Positions 41,059-51,003 of a DNA stretch of 64,000 bases are shown piece by piece. Location of the stretch: NCBI RefSeq assembly GCF_014197435.1, contig NZ_JACIFP010000001.1, positions 2,852,001-2,916,000 on the forward strand, written 5' to 3'. The notes beneath the pieces are model-generated. The model saw only the letters and a list, made by a program, of their open reading frames with translations, was not told the DNA's origin and made no database searches. The stretch is from Gordonia humi. Its GTDB lineage: Bacteria > Actinomycetota > Actinomycetes > Mycobacteriales > Mycobacteriaceae. Numbering within the stretch: position 1 is the stretch's first letter; each line of letters opens with the position of its first letter. Made by a program: the position numbers and the translations under genes.

Positions 41059-41958
41059 ATGGCGGACCTGTCCATCGAGAACGCCGGACTCCTCGTCCTC
41101 GACAAGGCCGCTGGCGTCACCAGCCACGACATGGTGTCCACCACCCGTAAGGCGTTCGGCACCCGCCGCGTGGGGCACGCAGGCACCCTGGACCCGATGG
41201 CCACCGGCGTCCTGGTGCTCGGCGTCGAACGCGCGACCAAGCTCCTCGGCCTGCTGTCGTTGACCACCAAGTCGTACGCGGCGACGATCCGGCTCGGGGC
41301 GTCCACCGACACCGACGACGCCGAGGGCGAGACGATCGAGACCGTCGACGCGAGCGAGGTGACCGATGAGCAGATCGCCGCCGGAATCGCCGATCTCACC
41401 GGTGACATCTCGCAGCTGCCCGCACGGATCAGCGCGATCAAGGTCGACGGCAAGCGGGCGCACGCCCTGGCGCGCGCCGGTGAGGATTTCGAGCTCAAGG
41501 CACGACCGGTCACGGTCTCTCGCTTCGATGTCGTCGACACTCGGCGAACCGCCGGGTTCGTCGACCTCGACGTGGAGGTCGACTGCTCATCGGGGACGTA
41601 CATCCGTTCTCTCGCACGTGATCTCGGCAGCGCGCTGGGGGTCGGCGGGCATCTGACGGCGCTGCGCCGCACCGCGGTCGGACCGTTCACCCTCGAACAT
41701 GCGCGCACCGTCGACGAGGTCGTCGCCGAACCCGGTCTGTCGATGGGCATCGACGACGCGGCCAAGCTGTGCTTCCCGTTGCGTGAGATCTCCGACGACG
41801 AGGCCGAATCGATCAGCCAGGGGCGCTGGCTCGAGACCGTCGGCCGCAAGGGGATCTACACGGTGGTCGATCCCTCCGGTCAGGCCATCGCGCTTGTTCA
41901 GGAGAAGGGCCGTCGCGCGAGTTCGGTGATGGTGGTGCGGCCGGCGAACCTGCGCTGA
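41059..41958 (+). CDS. truB: tRNA pseudouridine(55) synthase
   Basis: 299 residues. Catalytic Asp in GHAGTLDPMATGVLVLG near residue 41, KSYAATIRLGASTDTDDAEG, and DVEVDCSSGTYIRSLARDLG. Modifies U55 of the T loop. A C-terminal PUA-like part is present. Adjacent to pptT as in mycobacteria. Confidence 0.96.
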   Translation: MADLSIENAGLLVLDKAAGVTSHDMVSTTRKAFGTRRVGHAGTLDPMATGVLVLGVERATKLLGLLSLTTKSYAATIRLGASTDTDDAEGETIETVDASEVTDEQIAAGIADLTGDISQLPARISAIKVDGKRAHALARAGEDFELKARPVTVSRFDVVDTRRTAGFVDLDVEVDCSSGTYIRSLARDLGSALGVGGHLTALRRTAVGPFTLEHARTVDEVVAEPGLSMGIDDAAKLCFPLREISDDEAESISQGRWLETVGRKGIYTVVDPSGQAIALVQEKGRRASSVMVVRPANLR

Positions 41959-41974
41959 GGTCGCCCGGCCGTTG

Positions 41975-42427
41975 CTACAGCGGCAGGGCACGCCCGTCGA
42001 CGACCGATTTCATGACCAGAGTCGATGTCAGCTTCTGAACACCGGGGAGCGCGGCCAGATGCTCGTCGTAGAGGGTCTGGTAATCGGACTGGTCCTGTGC
42101 GACGGCGCGGAGCAGGTAGTCGGGTACGCCGAACAGCCGCTGTGCCGCGACGATGTTCGGCACGGCGGTCACGGCGTCCTCGAACGCGACGAGGGCGTCG
42201 CGCGTCGCGGACTGCATCGTCACGAAGACGAGGGCCTCGAAGGCCAGTCCGAGCTGTGCGGCGTCGAGCTGGGCGCGGTACCCGCGAATGGCTCCGCCGG
42301 TCTCGAGCGCTTTGAGTCTGCGGTGGCACGGGGAGATGCTGAGTCCCACTCGATCGGCGAGTTCGGTGACGGAGATTCGTCCGTCGTCCTGGAGGAGAGA
42401 AAGAATCTTCTTATCGATCGCGTCCAT
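41975..42427 (-). CDS. Lrp/AsnC-family regulator
   Basis: 150 residues from ATG 42427 (MDAIDKKILSLLQDDGRISV). N-terminal HTH: TELADRVGLSISPCHRRLKA; the RAM ligand-sensing domain follows (ALVFVTMQSATRDALVAFED). Divergent from the LysE exporter, the classic arrangement in which an Lrp-type protein controls an amino-acid exporter. An earlier GTG gives 10 more residues but overlaps the shared promoter. Confidence 0.93.
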   Translation of the reverse strand: MDAIDKKILSLLQDDGRISVTELADRVGLSISPCHRRLKALETGGAIRGYRAQLDAAQLGLAFEALVFVTMQSATRDALVAFEDAVTAVPNIVAAQRLFGVPDYLLRAVAQDQSDYQTLYDEHLAALPGVQKLTSTLVMKSVVDGRALPL

Positions 42428-42529
42428 GGACGATAATTTACCCCGATAGTCGCCCAATCGTAGGAAAGTAGGGAAGTATCACCGCCGGTTTTCTCTTAGG
42501 CTTGTCACCAGTGTCATCGCAGGTGAAAG
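42428..42529. promoter_or_regulatory. Divergent lrp/lysE promoter region
   Basis: 102 bp, markedly less GC-rich than its surroundings (ACGATAATTTACC, TAGGAAAGTAGGGAAGTA, TTTTCTCTTAGG). Likely contains both promoters and the Lrp site; individual boxes cannot be assigned with confidence. Confidence 0.45.
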
Positions 42530-43162
42530 GTGGTGGAGACGATGCAGACAGGGTTGATCGTGTCGTTCTGGGCGGTGTCGGCGATGTTCGTGATGACACC
42601 GGGCGCCGACTGGGCGTACGCGATAGCGGCGGGTATGCGCGGACACACCGTTCCGTCGGTCGGCGGGATGCTCGGCGGCCACCTCGCCGCGACGGCGATC
42701 GTGGCGACCGGGGTCGCGGCGGTGGTGGCGGGCTCGCCGAACGCGATGGTCGGACTGACCGTCGCGGGGGCGGCGTACGTCGGTTGGCTCGGATGGAGCA
42801 CCCTGCGCGACCCGCCGATCCCGGGCGACGCGACCGCCGACGACGCACAGCGGTCGTGGCTCGCCCAGGCCGGGCGCGGTTTCGGCGTCAGCGCGCTGAA
42901 CCCGAAGGTGCTCCTGTTGTTCGTCGCTCTGCTGCCGCAGTTCACCTCGCCGACATCGTCGTGGCCGGTGGGCGTGCAGATACTGCTGCTCGGCGGTGTG
43001 CACGTCGCGACGACGGCGGTCGTCTACTTCACGGTCGCGCGCGGAGCCGGTCGGCTGCTGACCGGACGGCCGCGCCTCGCGCGAGCGGTGGGTCGGGCCT
43101 CCGGGGCGATCATGATGGCCGTCGCCGTCGTCCTGATCGCCGAGCAGATCCTGTCGCGGTGA
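42530..43162 (+). CDS. LysE-family amino-acid exporter
   Basis: 210 residues, six hydrophobic segments. Family opening VSAMFVMTPGADWAYAIAAG and central GFGVSALNPKVLLLFVALLP. GTG 42530 chosen; ATG 42542 is possible. Probably controlled by the divergent Lrp-type gene. Substrate unknown. Confidence 0.92.
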   Translation: MVETMQTGLIVSFWAVSAMFVMTPGADWAYAIAAGMRGHTVPSVGGMLGGHLAATAIVATGVAAVVAGSPNAMVGLTVAGAAYVGWLGWSTLRDPPIPGDATADDAQRSWLAQAGRGFGVSALNPKVLLLFVALLPQFTSPTSSWPVGVQILLLGGVHVATTAVVYFTVARGAGRLLTGRPRLARAVGRASGAIMMAVAVVLIAEQILSR

Positions 43163-43170
43163 CTTCCCGC

Positions 43171-44610
43171 CTACGTGAACAGGTGTGGCGCGTCGCCTGT
43201 CCGGTACCGGTCCCAGCCGGGATCGCCGGTCATGGCGAACGACGTCCAGGCGGCGTGCATGCGGGCGGCCAACGCGCGATCCGGGTCGGGACCGACCAGT
43301 GCGTGAGCGTCGTCGACGTGGTCGAAGACGTACGGGATCTCGACGGCGTGCCCCGCCCGGATGCCCATCACGGGACTGTGCCGTCCGAACTCGTAGAGGT
43401 GGGTCCGATCGTCCGGTCGGGCGTCGGCGACGGCCCGCGTCGGATCGGAGAATCCGTTGCGGGTCAGCTCCGCGGCCAGTGCGTCGCCCGCCGTCTCCCC
43501 ACCGGCCACGAGTGCGTCGAACCGGTCGGTCGTCGCACCGGATCGTGCGAGGACGGCCTTCGCGGTCGGCGCGTCGACGGCGGCGACCAGCCCGGTGGGA
43601 GCGAGGAAGAAGTGGAACTCGTCGGCGTTCCATCCCGCGAGCAACGCGACCCCGGATCCGGCGCCCGCCGCGATCGAGTCGACGGGCGCCGCGGGCAGAA
43701 CGTCGCCGTCGATCACCGGCAGGAAGCTCATCACGCCGAGTCCGGCGTGGATCACCGTCTCACCCCAGACCGCCGGGTCGGGTGTGAGTGCGAGTTCGAG
43801 CGCGACGTCGGTCTGCGCGCCCAGCAGCGTCTCGGTCGGCACATCCGACCAGGCCTGCGCGGTCGGGGCGACGCCGAGGACCTCACTGGTGCGCTCGGTG
43901 ACCCTTCGGGCGTCGTCGACGCTCGCGACGGCCACGCCGTTTCCGCTCTCGCAGATCGCCCGTTGAAACAGTCCGGCAGCGCGGGGCGAGGACAGCAGCG
44001 AGAGGACGCTCATCGCACCCGCCGACTCGCCCATCACGGTCACCTGCGACGGATCGCCGCCGAACGCCGAGACGTTGTCGCGGACCCATTCCAGAGCGGC
44101 GATCTGATCGAGCAGACCCCGATTCTCCGGGGCTCCGTCGAGTGAGGCGAATCCGGGCGCACCGAGCCGATAGTTGACGCCGACGAACACCAGACCGTCG
44201 CGGGCGAACGTGTCGCCGGCGTAGATGCCGATCCGGTTGGCTCCGCGCGTGAACGCGCCGCCGTGGATCCACACCAGGACCGGCAGTGCTTCGGCGGTCG
44301 GATCGGGTGTCCAGACGTTGACGTTCAGATAGTCGTCGCCGGGTGCGACCACGTTCTCCAGGATCGACGCCGTCGGCTCCGGATACCCGACCTGCGGGGC
44401 GGCCGGACCGTACTCGCCCGCGTCGCGGACCTGTGTCCACGGCTCGGGCGGCTGTGGTGCGGCGACGGCCAACGGGCCGACAGGCGGTGCGGCGTACGGG
44501 ATTCCGAGGAAGGCGGCGACGGTCTTACCGGTGCTCGTCTCGACGGTGCGTCCGCGGACCGGGCCGGAGACGGTGGCGACGACGGGGAGTTCACGAGAGG
44601 CGTTGGTCAC
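43171..44610 (-). CDS. Carboxylesterase type B
   Basis: 479 residues, alpha/beta hydrolase. Nucleophile Ser in VTVMGESAGAMSVLS near 197, oxyanion hole WIHGGAFTRGAN, and the acid/His region AGWNADEFHFF and RAGHAVEIPYVFDH. No signal peptide, so probably intracellular. Hydrolyses unknown esters. Not in the syntenic mycobacterial block. Confidence 0.92.
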   Translation of the reverse strand: MTNASRELPVVATVSGPVRGRTVETSTGKTVAAFLGIPYAAPPVGPLAVAAPQPPEPWTQVRDAGEYGPAAPQVGYPEPTASILENVVAPGDDYLNVNVWTPDPTAEALPVLVWIHGGAFTRGANRIGIYAGDTFARDGLVFVGVNYRLGAPGFASLDGAPENRGLLDQIAALEWVRDNVSAFGGDPSQVTVMGESAGAMSVLSLLSSPRAAGLFQRAICESGNGVAVASVDDARRVTERTSEVLGVAPTAQAWSDVPTETLLGAQTDVALELALTPDPAVWGETVIHAGLGVMSFLPVIDGDVLPAAPVDSIAAGAGSGVALLAGWNADEFHFFLAPTGLVAAVDAPTAKAVLARSGATTDRFDALVAGGETAGDALAAELTRNGFSDPTRAVADARPDDRTHLYEFGRHSPVMGIRAGHAVEIPYVFDHVDDAHALVGPDPDRALAARMHAAWTSFAMTGDPGWDRYRTGDAPHLFT

Positions 44611-44730
44611 ACGATCGACTCTAGATGAATGGCTCTCGACGACAACGACGATCGTCGTCGGAGACAGAGCGTCTCGTCGCCGGGACCGGTTCTGTCGTCG
44701 TGAAGCGGCCGACGGGTGAGCGTTCGGCCC

Positions 44731-45420
44731 TCACACCCGGTCGAGGAAGATCGCGCGGGCGGCGATGTCGCCGAGGTGGATCGGCGCGCCGTCGTCGACG
44801 CAGATGGTGACGGTGCCCGCGAACGGACGCTTCTCCGCCATGCGCACCCGACAGTCCAGGGCGATGCCGATCTCCTCGAAGTAACGGAGCATCTCCGGGT
44901 CGGAGTCGGAGATCCGGTTGATCACCCCCGCCTCGTCGATGTCGAGATCGGCCAGTTGCAGGGCGGCGGCGTCGGGCACACGGCCGTCGACGTCGGGGAT
45001 CGGGTCGCCGTGCGGATCGCGCTTGGGGTGGCCGAGTTTGGCGTCGATGTGACGAAGCAGCCGTTCGGAGACGGCGTGCTCGAGGACCTCGGCGTCCTCG
45101 TGGACCTGGTCCCACCCGTAGCCGAGCTCGCGGACCAGGAAGGTCTCGAGGAGCCGGTGGCGGCGCACCATGCTGATCGCCGCCTGTCGGCCGTCGTCGG
45201 TCAGGGTCACCGCGCCGTAGGGGGCGTGGTCGACCAGCCCCTGATCGGCGAGTTTGCGGATGCCTTCGGAGGCGGTGGACGGGGAGACGCCGAGTTTCTC
45301 GGCGAGCAGTTTGGTCGTGACCTTCACGTCCGACCACTCCTGCGACGTCCAGATCACTTTCAGGTAGTCCTGCGTCACGGACGAGAGTTCGTCGACGGGT
45401 CGGGAGTCGGGCATACGCAT
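44731..45420 (-). CDS. sirR: DtxR/MntR-family metal-dependent repressor (SirR-like)
   Basis: 229 residues from ATG 45420. N-terminal winged HTH: LLAEKLGVSPSTASEGIRKL; metal-binding dimer domain with the His/Glu/Cys pattern ISMVRRHRLLETFLVREL and EDAEVLEHAVSERLLRHID; C-terminal SH3/FeoA-like domain (CRVRMAEKRPFAGTVTI). In M. tuberculosis the homologue also lies beside ribF. Divergent from ribF; probably regulates manganese or iron uptake. Confidence 0.92.
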   Translation of the reverse strand: MRMPDSRPVDELSSVTQDYLKVIWTSQEWSDVKVTTKLLAEKLGVSPSTASEGIRKLADQGLVDHAPYGAVTLTDDGRQAAISMVRRHRLLETFLVRELGYGWDQVHEDAEVLEHAVSERLLRHIDAKLGHPKRDPHGDPIPDVDGRVPDAAALQLADLDIDEAGVINRISDSDPEMLRYFEEIGIALDCRVRMAEKRPFAGTVTICVDDGAPIHLGDIAARAIFLDRV

Positions 45421-45497
45421 GACATTACCCACCGGCCCCCGCCGAGGTGTTCACCGCGGCCGTGCCGCGGCGTCGGTGGCGTCGTACTGTAGTACCC

Positions 45498-46463
45498 GTG
45501 TTGCGTTGGCGAGGTTTGGACGAGGTACCTGCCGGATGGGGTCGCTGTGTGGTGACCATCGGGGTGTTCGACGGTATTCACCGCGGGCACGCCCAACTGG
45601 TGACGGCGGCGACGAGAGCGGCCGCCGAGCGCGGTGTGCCCTCGGTGCTGATGACGTTCGACCCGCACCCGTCCGAGGTGGTCCGCCCGGGCACCCACCC
45701 GCCGCAGCTGTCGACGCTGCGCCGTCGCGCCGACCTCGCCGAGGAGATGGGGGTCGACGTGTTCTGCGTGCTCCCGTTCAATCCGACGTTGGCCGCGCAG
45801 TCGCCCGAGGAGTTCGTGCACGAGGTCCTCGTCGAAGAACTGCACGCCGCCGAGGTGGTGGTCGGCGACAACTTCACCTTCGGTCACAAAGCGCTCGGCG
45901 ACGTGCCGAAACTGCGCGAGCTTGGGCAGCGGTTCGGCTTCGAGGTGACCGCGGTGTCGCTGTTCGGCGAGCACGCCGTCACCTATTCGTCCACCTACAT
46001 CCGCTCGTGCATCGCGGCGGGCGACGTCGAGTTGGCCGCCGAGGCGCTGGGCCGCCCGCATCGGGTGGAGGGCGCGGTCGTGCACGGCGAGAAGCGCGGT
46101 CGCGACCTCGGCTATCCGACGGCCAACATCGCCCCGCCCGAGCACGCCGCGATCCCCGGCGACGGCGTGTACGCCGCCTGGTTCACGGTGCTCGGCGACA
46201 AGGAGGGCGACGGGTTCCGCGTCGGACAGCGTTATCCGGCGTCGGTGTCGGTCGGCACCAACCCCACGTTCTCCGGCCGGAACCGCACCGTCGAGGCGTA
46301 CGTCCTCGACCTCGACGCCGACCTGTACGGACAGCACGTGGCCGTCGACTTCGTCAGCCGACTGCGCGGGATGGAGTCGTACGACGGCGTCGACGCGCTG
46401 ATCGCGGCCATCGCCGACGACGTCGAGCGCACCCGGACCATCCTGTCGGTCGACGAGAGCTGA
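45498..46463 (+). CDS. ribF: Bifunctional riboflavin kinase / FMN adenylyltransferase
   Basis: 321 residues from GTG 45498 (VLRWRGLDEVPAGWGRC). N-terminal FAD synthetase: TIGVFDGIHRGHAQLV and YSSTYIRSCIAAGDV; C-terminal riboflavin kinase: HRVEGAVVHGEKRGRDLGYP then TANI, and VSVGTNPTFSGRNRTVEAYV. A TACTGTAGTACCC sequence directly before GTG suggests a leaderless mRNA. Confidence 0.95.
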   Translation: MLRWRGLDEVPAGWGRCVVTIGVFDGIHRGHAQLVTAATRAAAERGVPSVLMTFDPHPSEVVRPGTHPPQLSTLRRRADLAEEMGVDVFCVLPFNPTLAAQSPEEFVHEVLVEELHAAEVVVGDNFTFGHKALGDVPKLRELGQRFGFEVTAVSLFGEHAVTYSSTYIRSCIAAGDVELAAEALGRPHRVEGAVVHGEKRGRDLGYPTANIAPPEHAAIPGDGVYAAWFTVLGDKEGDGFRVGQRYPASVSVGTNPTFSGRNRTVEAYVLDLDADLYGQHVAVDFVSRLRGMESYDGVDALIAAIADDVERTRTILSVDES

Positions 46464-46589
46464 CGATTCTTCGTTCTCGGTGATCGGCTGGTAAGGTTCA
46501 CCGCTGGTGTCAGCTGCGGTCCGTGGCGGCGCACCCTCGCCCCGGGTGGGGCGGGTCCGAGCACGGAACTGGAAATCTAGGAGACTCTC

Positions 46590-46859
46590 ATGGCTCTCAC
46601 AGCCGACGAGAAGAAGGCCGTCCTCACCGAGTACGGCGTGCACGAGACCGACACCGGTTCGCCGGAGGCGCAGGTCGCACTGCTGACCAAGCGGATCACC
46701 GACCTCACCGAGCACCTCAAGCACCACAAGCACGACCACCACAGCCGTCGCGGTCTGCTGCTGCTCGTGGGTCGTCGTCGTCGCCTGCTCAAGTACTTGG
46801 CCAGCGTCGACATCAACCGTTACCGCTCGCTGATCGAGCGCCTGGGCCTGCGTCGCTGA
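46590..46859 (+). CDS. rpsO: 30S ribosomal protein S15
   Basis: 89 residues, canonical: [65 protein letters not shown] lies 7 bp before ATG. A TAAGGT -10-like box is at 46491-46496 in the 126-bp leader. Confidence 0.98.
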   Translation: MALTADEKKAVLTEYGVHETDTGSPEAQVALLTKRITDLTEHLKHHKHDHHSRRGLLLLVGRRRRLLKYLASVDINRYRSLIERLGLRR

Positions 46860-47235
46860 CGTACGCTCGGACTCTGCTCCGGCAGACGGACTCCGTTCTC
46901 TTCGAGGTCGCGACCCGCACGGGTCGCGACCTCGAAGTGTTTCTGCCAGGGAAAATGTTAGGATCGACTCCGTGCGATGAACACCCTGCGGAGACACCCG
47001 CCCGAGATCGTGAATCGTCAGATCGGTCCTCGGTAGTGGCTGCCGGAACATTCAGCTTCCGGCCGCTTCGATCGAAGGCCGTCTACTCCAGCGCACGGTG
47101 CGCTGTTCACGACGTACGGCCGTCCCGAACGTCTTCATCCACACGATCCGATGCGCACACGGTTGCGTCGGGTCGGTAATCGCATATCCCGGTCGCGTAG
47201 GTTCGCGACCGAACTACAGAGGGAATCTGCACTTC
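46860..47235 (+). other. rpsO-pnp intergenic region with large hairpin and pnp promoter
   Basis: 376 bp without a credible gene. The first 80 bp hold the strong hairpin described separately. The remainder has TTGCGT (47163) and TATCCC (about 47186) spaced 17 bp apart as a possible pnp promoter, and a long leader. The lppU gene found here in M. tuberculosis is absent. Confidence 0.55.
46901..46936 (+). terminator. 16-bp perfect hairpin after rpsO
   Basis: TTCGAGGTCGCGACCC (46901-46916), loop GCAC, GGGTCGCGACCTCGAA (46921-46936), then GTGTTT. Either the rpsO terminator or, as in other bacteria, a double-stranded processing site where RNases and PNPase act on the rpsO-pnp transcript. Confidence 0.8.
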
Positions 47236-49533
47236 ATGACTGATGTCATCACCGACGACTTCGACGAGTCGATCACCGAGGTCTCCGCCGTCATCGACAA
47301 CGGCGAGTTCGGCAAGCGGACCATCCGCTTCGAGACCGGCCGACTGGCCCTGCAGGCCGCGGGCTCGGTCGTCGCGTACCTCGACGAGGGGACCATGATC
47401 CTCTCGACGACCACCGCGTCGAAGAACCCGAAGGAGCACTTCGACTTCTTCCCGCTCACCGTCGACGTCGAAGAGCGCATGTACGCCGCGGGCCGTATCC
47501 CGGGATCGTTCTTCCGCCGCGAGGGCCGCCCGTCGACCGACGCCATCCTGACCTGCCGTCTCATCGACCGTCCGCTGCGCCCGTCGTTCGTCGACGGACT
47601 CCGCAACGAGATCCAGGTGGTCGAGACCGTCCTGTCGCTCGACCCCAAGGACCTGTACGACGTCGTCGCGATCAACGCGGCGTCCGCGTCCACCCAGATC
47701 GCCGGACTGCCGTTCTCCGGTCCCGTCGGCGGCGTCCGCGTCGCCCTCATCCCGACCCTCGCCGGTGAAGGCGACGGCCGCGCCGAGAACAAGGCGGGCC
47801 AGTGGGTCGCCTTCCCGACCGTCGAGCAGCTCGAAGGCGCCGTCTTCGACATGGTCGTCGCCGGCCGCATCGTCTCCGGGGAGGGCGCCGACGCCGACGT
47901 CGCGATCATGATGGTCGAGGCCGAGGCGACCGAGAACGTCCTCGAACGCATCGCCGGCGGCGCGCAGGAGCCCAACGAGGCCATCGTCGCCGAGGGGCTG
48001 GAGGCCGCCAAACCGTTCATCGCGCAGCTGTGTGAGGCGCAGAAGCAGCTGGCGGCCGCGGCAGCCAAGGAGACCGGCGAGTTCCCGCTGTTCCCGGCGT
48101 ACGCCGACGACGTCTACGAAGCCGTCGCCGCATTCGCCGCCGATCGTCTCGGCGAGGCGCTGGCGATCGCGGGCAAGCAGGACCGCGACAACGCGACCGA
48201 CGCCCTCAAGGCCGACGTCCTGGCCGAGCTCGGTGACAAGTTCGAGGGTCGCGAAGGCCAGATCGGCGCGGCGTACCGGTCGCTGACCAAGACGCTGGTC
48301 CGCAAGCGCATCCTGACCGACCACTTCCGCATCGACGGTCGAGGCATCACCGACATCCGCGCGCTCTCGGCGGAGATCGGCCTCATCCCGCGTGCCCACG
48401 GCAGTGCGCTGTTCGAGCGCGGCGAGACCCAGATCATGGGCGTCACCACCCTCGACATGGTCAAGATGGCGCAGCAGATCGACTCGCTGGGCCCCGAGAC
48501 CAGCAAGCGCTACATGCACCACTACAACTTCCCGCCGTACTCGACCGGTGAGACCGGTCGCGTCGGCTCGCCGAAGCGTCGCGAGATCGGCCACGGCGCC
48601 CTCGCCGAGCGCGCCCTCGTGCCGGTCCTGCCGAGCGTCGAGGAGTTCCCGTACGCGATCCGCCAGGTGTCCGAGGCGCTCGGCTCCAACGGCTCCACCT
48701 CGATGGGCTCGGTCTGCGCGTCGACCATGTCGCTGCTGGCCGCCGGCGTCCCGCTGAAGGCCCCGGTCGCGGGCATCGCGATGGGTCTGGTCTCCGACGA
48801 GGTCACCATCGACGGCAAGACCGAGACCCGTTACGTCGCCCTCACCGACATCCTCGGCGCCGAGGACGCGTTCGGCGACATGGACTTCAAGGTCGCGGGC
48901 ACCAAGGACTTCGTGACCGCCCTGCAGCTGGACACCAAGCTCGACGGCATCCCCTCGAAGGTCCTCGCCGGCGCGCTGAGCCAGGCCAAGCAGGCCCGCC
49001 TCACGATCCTCGACGTCCTCGCCGAGGCCATCGACGAGCCGGACGAGATGAGCCCGTTCGCACCGCGCATCACCACCATCAAGATCCCGATGGACAAGAT
49101 CGGCGAGCTGATCGGCCCCAAGGGCAAGACGATCAACGGCATCACCGAGGACACCGGCGCCAACATCTCGATCGAGGACGACGGCACCGTGTTCATCGGC
49201 GCCGCCGACGGCCCGTCCGCTCAGGCCGCGATCGACAAGGTCAACGCCATCGCCAACCCGCAGCTGCCCAAGGTCGGCGAGCGCTTCCTGGGCACCGTCG
49301 TCAAGACGCCCGCCTTCGGTGCGTTCATCTCGCTGCTGCCGGGCCGCGACGGTCTGCTGCACATCTCGAAGATGGGCAACGGCAAGCGCATCGGCAAGGT
49401 GGAAGACGTGATGAAGGTCGGCGACAAGATCCAGGTCGAGATCGCCGACATCGACGAGCGCGGCAAGATCAGCCTCGTCCTGGTCGGCGAGGAGTCCGCC
49501 GCCGACACGGCCGAGGAGAAGGCCGACGCCTGA
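47236..49533 (+). CDS. pnp: Polyribonucleotide nucleotidyltransferase
   Basis: 765 residues from ATG 47236 ([17 protein letters not shown]); upstream in-frame codons are leader. Two RNase PH domains ([60 protein letters not shown]), KH ([20 protein letters not shown]) and S1 ([17 protein letters not shown]). Phosphorolytic RNA decay; in actinobacteria also called GpsI. Confidence 0.97.
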   Translation: MTDVITDDFDESITEVSAVIDNGEFGKRTIRFETGRLALQAAGSVVAYLDEGTMILSTTTASKNPKEHFDFFPLTVDVEERMYAAGRIPGSFFRREGRPSTDAILTCRLIDRPLRPSFVDGLRNEIQVVETVLSLDPKDLYDVVAINAASASTQIAGLPFSGPVGGVRVALIPTLAGEGDGRAENKAGQWVAFPTVEQLEGAVFDMVVAGRIVSGEGADADVAIMMVEAEATENVLERIAGGAQEPNEAIVAEGLEAAKPFIAQLCEAQKQLAAAAAKETGEFPLFPAYADDVYEAVAAFAADRLGEALAIAGKQDRDNATDALKADVLAELGDKFEGREGQIGAAYRSLTKTLVRKRILTDHFRIDGRGITDIRALSAEIGLIPRAHGSALFERGETQIMGVTTLDMVKMAQQIDSLGPETSKRYMHHYNFPPYSTGETGRVGSPKRREIGHGALAERALVPVLPSVEEFPYAIRQVSEALGSNGSTSMGSVCASTMSLLAAGVPLKAPVAGIAMGLVSDEVTIDGKTETRYVALTDILGAEDAFGDMDFKVAGTKDFVTALQLDTKLDGIPSKVLAGALSQAKQARLTILDVLAEAIDEPDEMSPFAPRITTIKIPMDKIGELIGPKGKTINGITEDTGANISIEDDGTVFIGAADGPSAQAAIDKVNAIANPQLPKVGERFLGTVVKTPAFGAFISLLPGRDGLLHISKMGNGKRIGKVEDVMKVGDKIQVEIADIDERGKISLVLVGEESAADTAEEKADA

Positions 49534-49593
49534 TCTGACGCTCTGACACTCCGCGGTTCGAGATGTTCCGCACCTCGAGCGGAGTTCCAGACC

Positions 49594-49628
49594 CCGGCCC
49601 GCGATGCTCGACGAGCATCGCGGGCCGG
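49594..49628 (+). terminator. GC-rich hairpin after pnp
   Basis: CCGGCCCGCGATGCTCG (49594-49610) and its reverse complement at 49612-49628 form a stem of about 15 bp. ATTCGTCCCG follows, with only a weak T-run. Likely pnp terminator. Confidence 0.75.
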
Positions 49629-49715
49629 ATTCGTCCCGGGGTGGTGCCGGCACTACCGACATCACTAGACGTCGGGCCAGTGAGTTCGTCTCGCCGGGTC
49701 ACTACTGTTCGACAC

Positions 49716-50981
49716 ATGACATCAGAACAGACGACGGCGGCCGTGGAGACCGACTGCGGGTACTCGTCACCGTGGGAGCCGATGGGCCGGTCGCCACTGC
49801 GATACCTGACGTCGTCGGATCCCTGGCGCGCCCTCCTGTACACGGCGGTGACGCTGCTTCTCGGCTGCCTCGTGTTCGTCGCCTACGTGGTCATCGTTCT
49901 GCTGCCGTTGGCGCCCGCGTGGTCGAGCCTTCTCGGAAGGATCGATCGCGCACGTGTGCGGCTCCTGCGCGTGCCGGCGATCGCTGATCCGCACAGACCG
50001 GTCGACGAGAGCCTGTCGGTGCGAATCGGCGTCCGCCTCGGCGAACCTTCCACATGGCGCGAAGTGGTCTACTCGCTCGTACTCGGGATCTTCGGTCCGC
50101 TCGCGGCACTCGGCTTCATGATCCTCGGTGCGTTCATCGGCGTGTTCGCGTTCGCCCCGCTCATCGCGGCGAACGACGAACAGATCAACTTCTGGACGTG
50201 GACCGTCGACTCGGTCGCGGAGTCGTGGTGGTTCGTGCCCATGGCGATTCCGCTGATCGTCGTCGCCCTGTACCTGTGCGGGGTCGCGTCGGCGATCGTC
50301 GCGTCGATCGCATCATGGCTTCTCGGGCCTCGCGAAGAGGAACTGGCGGCGAAGGTCCAGGCGCTCGATTCCTCGCGCGGAGTGCTCGTCGGGTCGTTCG
50401 AGGCCGAGCGGCGACGCATCGAACGTGATCTCCACGACGGACCGCAGCAGGAGCTGGTCGGGGCGGCGATGCAGCTGGGCGAGCTCGCCCAATCCAGCGA
50501 CGACCACGAACTTCGCACAGAGGTCGAAGCCGCGCAGGTCCGCGTCGAGCGCGCGTTGGCGAGCCTGCGCGACACGGTACGCGGCGTGTACCCGCGGGTG
50601 CTCGACGACGTCGGGGTCGAAGCCGCATGCGCCGAACTCGGCGGGCCGATCGCCGTCCGAGTGGTGCCGAGCGCCGGATGGACACCGGGCCGTCGTCTCC
50701 CCGCCGCCGTCGAGCGCGCCCTGTACTACACGGCGAGCGAGGCCGTGACGAATGCGACCAGACACGGGGCGGCGTCGACCGTGACGATCGAGCTGTCGGA
50801 GGTCGTGGACGTGGTGACGATGGTCGTCACGGACGACGGTGTCGGCGGCGCCGACCTCGCTCGGGGGACCGGACTGGCGGGCCTCGTCGAGCGCGCGCAT
50901 GCACTCGGCGCCGAGTTGACCGTCGACAGTCCGCGGGGCGGCCCGACGGTCCTGCGCTGGACCGGCCGTACCGACCGGTAG
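49716..50981 (+). CDS. Membrane sensor histidine kinase (HisKA_3)
   Basis: 421 residues from ATG 49716. Two membrane hairpins in the first 220 residues (AVTLLLGCLVFVAYVVIVLL; GPLAALGFMILGAFIGVFAF; MAIPLIVVALYLCGVASAIV) with the actinobacterial 'sensor' domain between. Phospho-acceptor in ERRRIERDLHDGPQQELVGA, HATPase with NATRHG and DDGVGG. Pairs with the next gene 22 bp downstream. Signal unknown. Confidence 0.93.
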   Translation: MTSEQTTAAVETDCGYSSPWEPMGRSPLRYLTSSDPWRALLYTAVTLLLGCLVFVAYVVIVLLPLAPAWSSLLGRIDRARVRLLRVPAIADPHRPVDESLSVRIGVRLGEPSTWREVVYSLVLGIFGPLAALGFMILGAFIGVFAFAPLIAANDEQINFWTWTVDSVAESWWFVPMAIPLIVVALYLCGVASAIVASIASWLLGPREEELAAKVQALDSSRGVLVGSFEAERRRIERDLHDGPQQELVGAAMQLGELAQSSDDHELRTEVEAAQVRVERALASLRDTVRGVYPRVLDDVGVEAACAELGGPIAVRVVPSAGWTPGRRLPAAVERALYYTASEAVTNATRHGAASTVTIELSEVVDVVTMVVTDDGVGGADLARGTGLAGLVERAHALGAELTVDSPRGGPTVLRWTGRTDR

Positions 50982-51003
50982 CGGGGTCGGGGAGACTCGA
51001 TAC

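Noticed and set aside
44640..44665. Palindrome-rich CGACGA/TCGTCG gap between esterase and repressor genes as an operator
   Set aside because: Simple CGA/TCG runs are common in this genome's composition; nothing distinguishes it.
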